64,000 bases of DNA, taken from positions 19,153,114-19,217,113 of the forward strand of contig OX377206.1 in the NCBI GenBank assembly GCA_947396885.1, given 5' to 3'. Positions 59,359 through 64,000 of the stretch are shown here, piece after piece (within the stretch, counting starts at the first letter, position 1; the number at the start of each line of letters is the position of its first letter). The stretch comes from Heligmosomoides polygyrus polygyrus. Taxonomy: Eukaryota; Nematoda; Chromadorea; Rhabditida; Heligmosomidae. The translations under genes and the position numbers were made by a program. The notes beneath the pieces are model-generated. The model was not told where the DNA came from and did not search any database. It was given only the letters and a program-made list of their open reading frames with translations.

Positions 59359-61048
59359 TCACAAAAAGTACAGTCCTTCGAATTTGAGGTCGCCATCGAG
59401 GGGTTGGTCTTCCAGAAGTACTTTGCCATCAGTATCGAGGGCAGTGATATAACTCTCTGTCGATCCTCCATGCTCCATTGATTTAAGGGCTAGAATCACA
59501 CTATCGCAGGTTCCTGGTACAAAATCGAAAGCCGAGTATCCACGATCTGGATGTGTTAATTCTCCAATTTTCACAACTTGGATGTCTTCCATAGATTCAT
59601 CCGCGGTAATCAGTAGGTTAGTTCCCCTGAATCACTGACTTCAACAATGAAACGACGTTACTTCAAATTTACAAGCCACATCAACAAGTATCACCTGATC
59701 TCGTCCAATTCGTCGTTATAGATTTCAGTTGAGTATTTTCTTGGAAGGAAGAACCATCTCTTGTGTATCTCCGACCATTGTACAGCTTCGTGGGTCAGGT
59801 ATCCTGGCGATGTTGCACCAGCTGCTTGCGCAATTTTATCGTAGACATCAGTCCAGTCTACGCTTTTGACCTGAAATTATTCTAAAGCAGCATTTAAAAA
59901 TTGCGCACATCAAACTGAGAACAGCAGGAATAACTCCTTACAACGCCGTCATGAGATATGATTTTTATCCACATTGCATCCGTGCTGAAAATCTCTCCCT
60001 GTCTGTTCCTATACGCCTGAAAAAAAGCTTATAAAAGAAAATGGAAGGGACGGCACATGTGTGTAATAAATCCACGTTTATTACGGAACGCTGTTAAGCG
60101 CAAAGCTGCCTACCATTCCGTGACCGCCAACATACAGCTGGTCGTCTTTCAACGTCATCCACTCCGCCTTCATTCCGCTTGCCGTGTTTCCTGGCCCAGA
60201 ATTGAGGAACAGCCATGGAATTGCCTGAGTAGGTAGGCGTTACAACAGCTCAATTTGTTTCGCTATTGTAGGAAGAGTAAGCAACACCTTCTTGTCTTCA
60301 ATTTCAAAGACCATTCCGGTTTTGTCGTCAGGCGAAAGCAAGTGACCGTTAAATTTCACCAAGTCCGACATCTCCATGGCTCGTCCTTTCATGTTTAGGT
60401 GCCTTAAAAGATAAAAATATGACCGATGTTTCATATTTCCAACATTAGCTTCTATTACAGCACATTCTGCTAACCACGCCAATCCCTCTCATGGCGAAAG
60501 GAAAGCGAAATTTAAAAAAAAACGACGTGACGTAGAAAGGAGGAAATCTTAAAACTGTTTGAGAACGAAAGCAAAACACATTTCAGCTTGGAGTACAACA
60601 ATTTCATCTATTTGTTCTAGGAATTCTAAGACAACGAATCGCGGTTGCACTTAGCTGTTTGAGAGCGTATTACTTCACAACTTGTTGGTAATCGTTACCC
60701 ATAGGCCTCAGCATTTCCTCAAACAAACAGTGGAAGTTTGTGGAAAACGAAATTCATTCGAAGACTACCATAACCAAAGCCTAGTCGCGTTCTTAATTGC
60801 CTAGTGTTTGCCTCTTGCTGCGCATGCTTGGGTTAAATGAGGACAGTGTCGCCTGACAATTTTTCAAACAAAAGCTCAAAAACGCACGTAGTTAAATTTT
60901 GATCGGACGAGAGATCCCACGTCACTTCAAGGTTTGTTAGTTCATCCTTCACAAACAGCTGTCCCTTTCTTGTCAACGCTCTCCACGTGTAACCCTCAGG
61001 TGATGTCCTGGATTCCTTATCCATGTCAGTGATGGCAATGATGTTTAA
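59359..61048 (-). CDS. Calcium-activated nucleotidase (CANT1-type apyrase), six exons, N-terminus missing
   Basis: Exons (minus): 61048-60888, 60402-60288, 60224-60114, 60016-59942, 59870-59695, 59626-59359 (TGA). All GT-AG and in phase, 301 residues. The family hydrolyses nucleoside di- and triphosphates with Ca2+; blood-feeding parasites secrete members that remove platelet-activating ADP. Motifs in order: IAITDMDKES (metal-binding Asp), KGRAMEMSDLVKFNG, SPDDKTGMVFEI, SGMKAEWMTLKDDQLYVGG, WIKIISHDG, PGYLTHEAVQWSE, RWFFLPRKYS, GTNLLIT, FDFVPGTCDSVILALK, LKFEGLYFL. The family's GKEW after LYVGG is GMAY here. The first visible exon has an open 5' side after an acceptor (TTTCAG), so a signal-peptide exon should lie beyond 61050; I did not find it. 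Confidence 0.93.
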
Positions 61049-61049
61049 C

Positions 61050-62530
61050 TGAAACAGTTATATAAAAGCCACTAGACATAACACAATTGAGGAACATAAA
61101 ACGTAAGGAATGCTTTCCTCAATCTCTTCTCAAGTGGTTTGGTTTCCCAAATCAATTTCAAAACGCATTAATCGTTTGCTGCACCTTGACGAGCTCTGGT
61201 CGATGACAGCCGCACCCACATGGTGAACGGCAACATTTGGGAGCGATTTAAGTGCTAGTTAAGGAAAACGTAAAGGCATAGCGACAATAGCGAAGATTGC
61301 AAAAGTTGCTTAATTGTTGGCTTAGGGGGATCTTGTCTTAAAACTTTATGGCTTGAAAGGACTCATGTATTGCGCTATTTTAATACATCTCTCAGAAACG
61401 GTTGCTTTAGACACGTTGTCCGAATCAGGATGGCTGCTAGGATGACTTATTTTCTTTGGTTTGTTAAAATCCCAATTTCAAAGGAGCGCAATTTGTTACC
61501 GTTCTGTCCGATGCGTCAACAGTGCATTCTCCCACTCTCAAAGGGCTTGCTGAAAATGCATTTTATGAGCCAGTTGGAGTTACGTGTAGGGATATTTGCT
61601 GAAAGCGTCTTTTACCTCGAGCTTCTTGTGGAATCTCGGCCAAGCATAGTACGGCCTGAAATTCTATCGCAGATAACGGAATAGGTAGAGTCGATTAACA
61701 CGAAACACCTAGAGGTGTCTCACGCTGAACCCACCGCTAGTAGAAAGCTAAGACACCACATCGTGTGCTGTTGAATGACTCCGTACAACGATTCCGTTAT
61801 TTAAAGGGTAGAGTCTCATTGATTGACCTCAACTGGCAGCTTATTAAACAACATATAGATGGCTCATTCTTTGGTGCTTGTTCAACACAAAGCAAAAAAG
61901 AACAGAAGTATCGTGGTCTGTTAGTGAATATGTAGCACCAAACACGGATATGCGCGCATCATTTCTTTAGTGCATTGACAGAACCCTACGTTGAGACCCT
62001 TCCCTGGCAAGAGAAGAAAGCTGAACGAACTCCTTTGAAAACCATCAAAAAGCAGCGGGAACCCTAGCGATGGAAGCCAAAAAAGAAACGCCTGACCCTC
62101 GTAGGCAGCTCCTGTCTGCTTACGTTTGAGCTTCTTTTTTGTATTGAACATCATTCAAAGAGTATAATTTGCTTCACAAAATGAATGAATGTGCATCGGT
62201 TTCTTCTTGATTTTGACTTTCCTTAATTTGCAGAGCTGTAATCTGAATTCCTACCAACAGCCTCTTTCGGATAACCTGAAAAAGCGAAATTTGCAAGGAC
62301 CCAAGGAAAAAGCATGCATTCTGATGGGACAAACCACTCTTTTTCAAATGACATACATATGACACCGCGCGAAAAAATGGAATATTTCATTTCCTCTTTT
62401 TTTAACAGCCCGCTAAGAGTTGACAATTTCAGAATAAGCATATGAATGGAAAACAACTTTGATATAGCAAAATATTATGCCTTCTGTGCACTCCTTTTTA
62501 ATGTCCTAAAAACTAAGGACAATTAAAATG
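61050..62530. other. Region upstream of the apyrase exons
   Basis: Should contain the missing apyrase 5' exon. On the minus strand an acceptor-like TTTTTCAG near 62276 and an open stretch at 61130-61250 (LPNVAVHHVGAAVIDQ) are visible but show no apyrase similarity. Nothing called. Confidence 0.4.
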
Positions 62531-62532
62531 GA

Positions 62533-64000
62533 CTTAAAATTCAACACCTTTTCATATAGAGTAGATCATCTTTTTACGAATGGTCTATAACTCTATGCCA
62601 AAATTCTCAAACGTAAGCACAGAAAAGGAGCTATCGGCAAAGGCCATTTTTCCCTTCCCGTATATCGTCTTAAAAATTGGTGAAAAACGAACCATACATT
62701 CTGATATGTAGAACGAAACAATTTGCTGGGAACTGTGTATAGCATTGTGAAATTTTTTTAGTGAAGTTTAGAATAAAACGTAAATACAACGGCTGGGACC
62801 TGGTTTAATCGTCTTCGCCTGCCAGCTTTAGTGTGAGTTTCCCTATTGTGACCGACGTTTCCACGAACTAGAATTTCTCGTGGTTTGAAGGAGGCTTAAA
62901 ATGTTTGATTCTGCAAAGTTCACTAAATCAGAAACGTAGCGTCCACCTTTGCAGAAAGAACGTGCCTAAGAGTTCTAAAAAGAAACATCACATCTGCGCA
63001 ACCTACCGCTGGCGGCGAGCTCTGCGTCCCTGTCCTGTGGTTAAGGACAGGGCAGCGGCAACGCCGCAGAAGTGTGCAGGGTCCTTAAGTGTACACGAGA
63101 GTGATGAGGTACAGAAAGCACAGNNNNNNNNNNNNNNNNNNNNNNNNNNNNNNNNNNNNNNNNNNNNNNNNNNNNNNNNNNNNNNNNNNNNNNNNNNNNN
63201 NNNNNNNNNNNNNNNNNNNNNNNNNNNNNNNNNNNNNNNNNNNNNNNNNNNNNNNNNNNNNNNNNNNNNNNNNNNNNNNNNNNNNNNNNNNNNNNNNNNN
63301 NNNNNNNNNNNNNNNNNNNNNNNACAGTTAGCTGAAATGGTGAAAGTTGTGAGAGGAACAAAAAGCAGTCTGCGAAGAAACCCGAAGAACATTGTTGAAC
63401 ACATTGCCTTGCTGTGCCTTCTGTACCTCATCACTCTCGTGTACACTTAAGGACCCTGCACACTTCTGCGGCGTTGCCGCTGCCCTGTCCATAACCACAG
63501 GACAGGGACGCAGAGCTCGCCGCAGCGGTAGGTTGCGCAGATGTGATGTTTCTTTTTAGAACTCTTAGGCACGTTCTTTCTGCAAAGGTGGACGATACGT
63601 TTCTGATTTAGTGAACTTTGCAGAATCAAACATTTAAGCCTCCTTCAAACCACGAGAAATTCTAGTTCGTCGAAACGTCGGTCACAATAGGGAAACTCAC
63701 ACTAAAGCTGGCAGGCGAAGACGATTAAAACCAGGTCCCAGCCGTTGTATTTACGTTTTATTCTAAACTTCACTAAAAAATTTTCACAATGCTATACACA
63801 GTTCCCAGCAAATTGTTTCGTTCTACATATCAGAATGTATGGTTTGTTTTTCACCAATTTTTAAGACGATATACGGGAAGGGAAAAATGGCCTTTGCCGA
63901 TAGCTCCTTTTCTGTGCTTACGTTTGAGAATTTTGGCATAGAGTTATAGACCATTCGTAAAAAGATGATCTACTCTATATGAAAAGGTGTTGGATTTTAA
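62533..64000. repeat. Large palindrome (arms at least 590 bp) centred on an assembly gap
   Basis: 62533-63123 and 63412-64000 are nearly identical in inverted orientation: AACACCTTTTCATATAGAGT near 62540 against the window end, CTGGCAGGCGAAGACGATTA and its reverse, GCACAGAAAAGGAGCTATCG, and so on. The loop holds 200 N plus about 90 bp of unique sequence (63324-63411). The right arm continues past the window. Each arm contains a right-half fragment of the 32696 MITE. Confidence 0.88.
63124..63323. other. Assembly gap (200 N)
   Basis: Exactly 200 N inside the loop of the large palindrome. Inverted repeats of this size commonly stop assembly. Confidence 0.99.

Noticed and set aside
61370..61684. 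104-codon plus-strand ORF upstream of apyrase
   Set aside because: No similarity to any family I know and lies where the apyrase 5' exon (minus) is expected; probably chance.

Overview
This window looks like nuclear DNA of a parasitic nematode, most likely a strongylid (hookworm-like). The inference rests on short-exon genes with GT-AG introns, bandit/cecropia-type mariners, RTE-type LINEs, tRNA-derived SINEs and an apyrase gene. I see no bacterial operons, rRNA, true tRNA genes or CRISPR. Two 200-N assembly gaps lie at 38856-39055 and 63124-63323.

Three host genes can be rebuilt exon by exon with consistent splice phase. (1) 3659-16746, plus strand: the 3' nine exons of an AMP-forming acyl-CoA synthetase/4-coumarate-CoA-ligase-like (ANL superfamily) enzyme with an altered P-loop; the N-terminus is missing. 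(2) 32099-23780, minus strand: a 13-exon, essentially complete equilibrative nucleoside transporter (ENT/SLC29) with 11 membrane segments and a changed TM8 signature. (3) 61048-59359, minus strand: six exons of a calcium-activated (CANT1-type) apyrase lacking only the signal-peptide end. Two of the three act on nucleotides or nucleosides (apyrase yields nucleoside monophosphates, ENT moves nucleosides), but nothing in the sequence shows that they are functionally linked.

The rest is mostly transposable elements, many nested. Layout: RTE LINE at 1-3030; synthetase gene at 3.6-16.7 kb with introns full of SINEs, MITEs and two copies of a palindromic mariner; a mariner broken by a GC-rich inverted-repeat element and by a 2.1-kb hAT (17.2-21.4 kb); a second mariner-like relic (21.7-22.6 kb); ENT gene at 23.8-32.1 kb with two SINEs and a 5'-truncated LINE in introns; MITEs and a (TG)120 tract at 32.5-35.6 kb; tRNA-like SINE cluster at 36.1-36.6 kb; a run of mariners and 1.04-kb foldback elements at 39.3-47.2 kb; a ~115-bp-period tandem array at 48.3-49.0 kb; a SINE split by a nearly intact mariner at 51.5-53.0 kb; repeat-rich, gene-poor DNA at 53-59 kb; apyrase at 59.4-61.0 kb; and a large palindrome centred on the second gap at the right edge.

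The most unusual theme is the abundance of inverted-repeat (foldback) elements, including a mariner turned into a palindrome and then copied. Several nested insertions preserve their own empty-site controls. A short hammerhead-ribozyme-like motif recurs at four loci.
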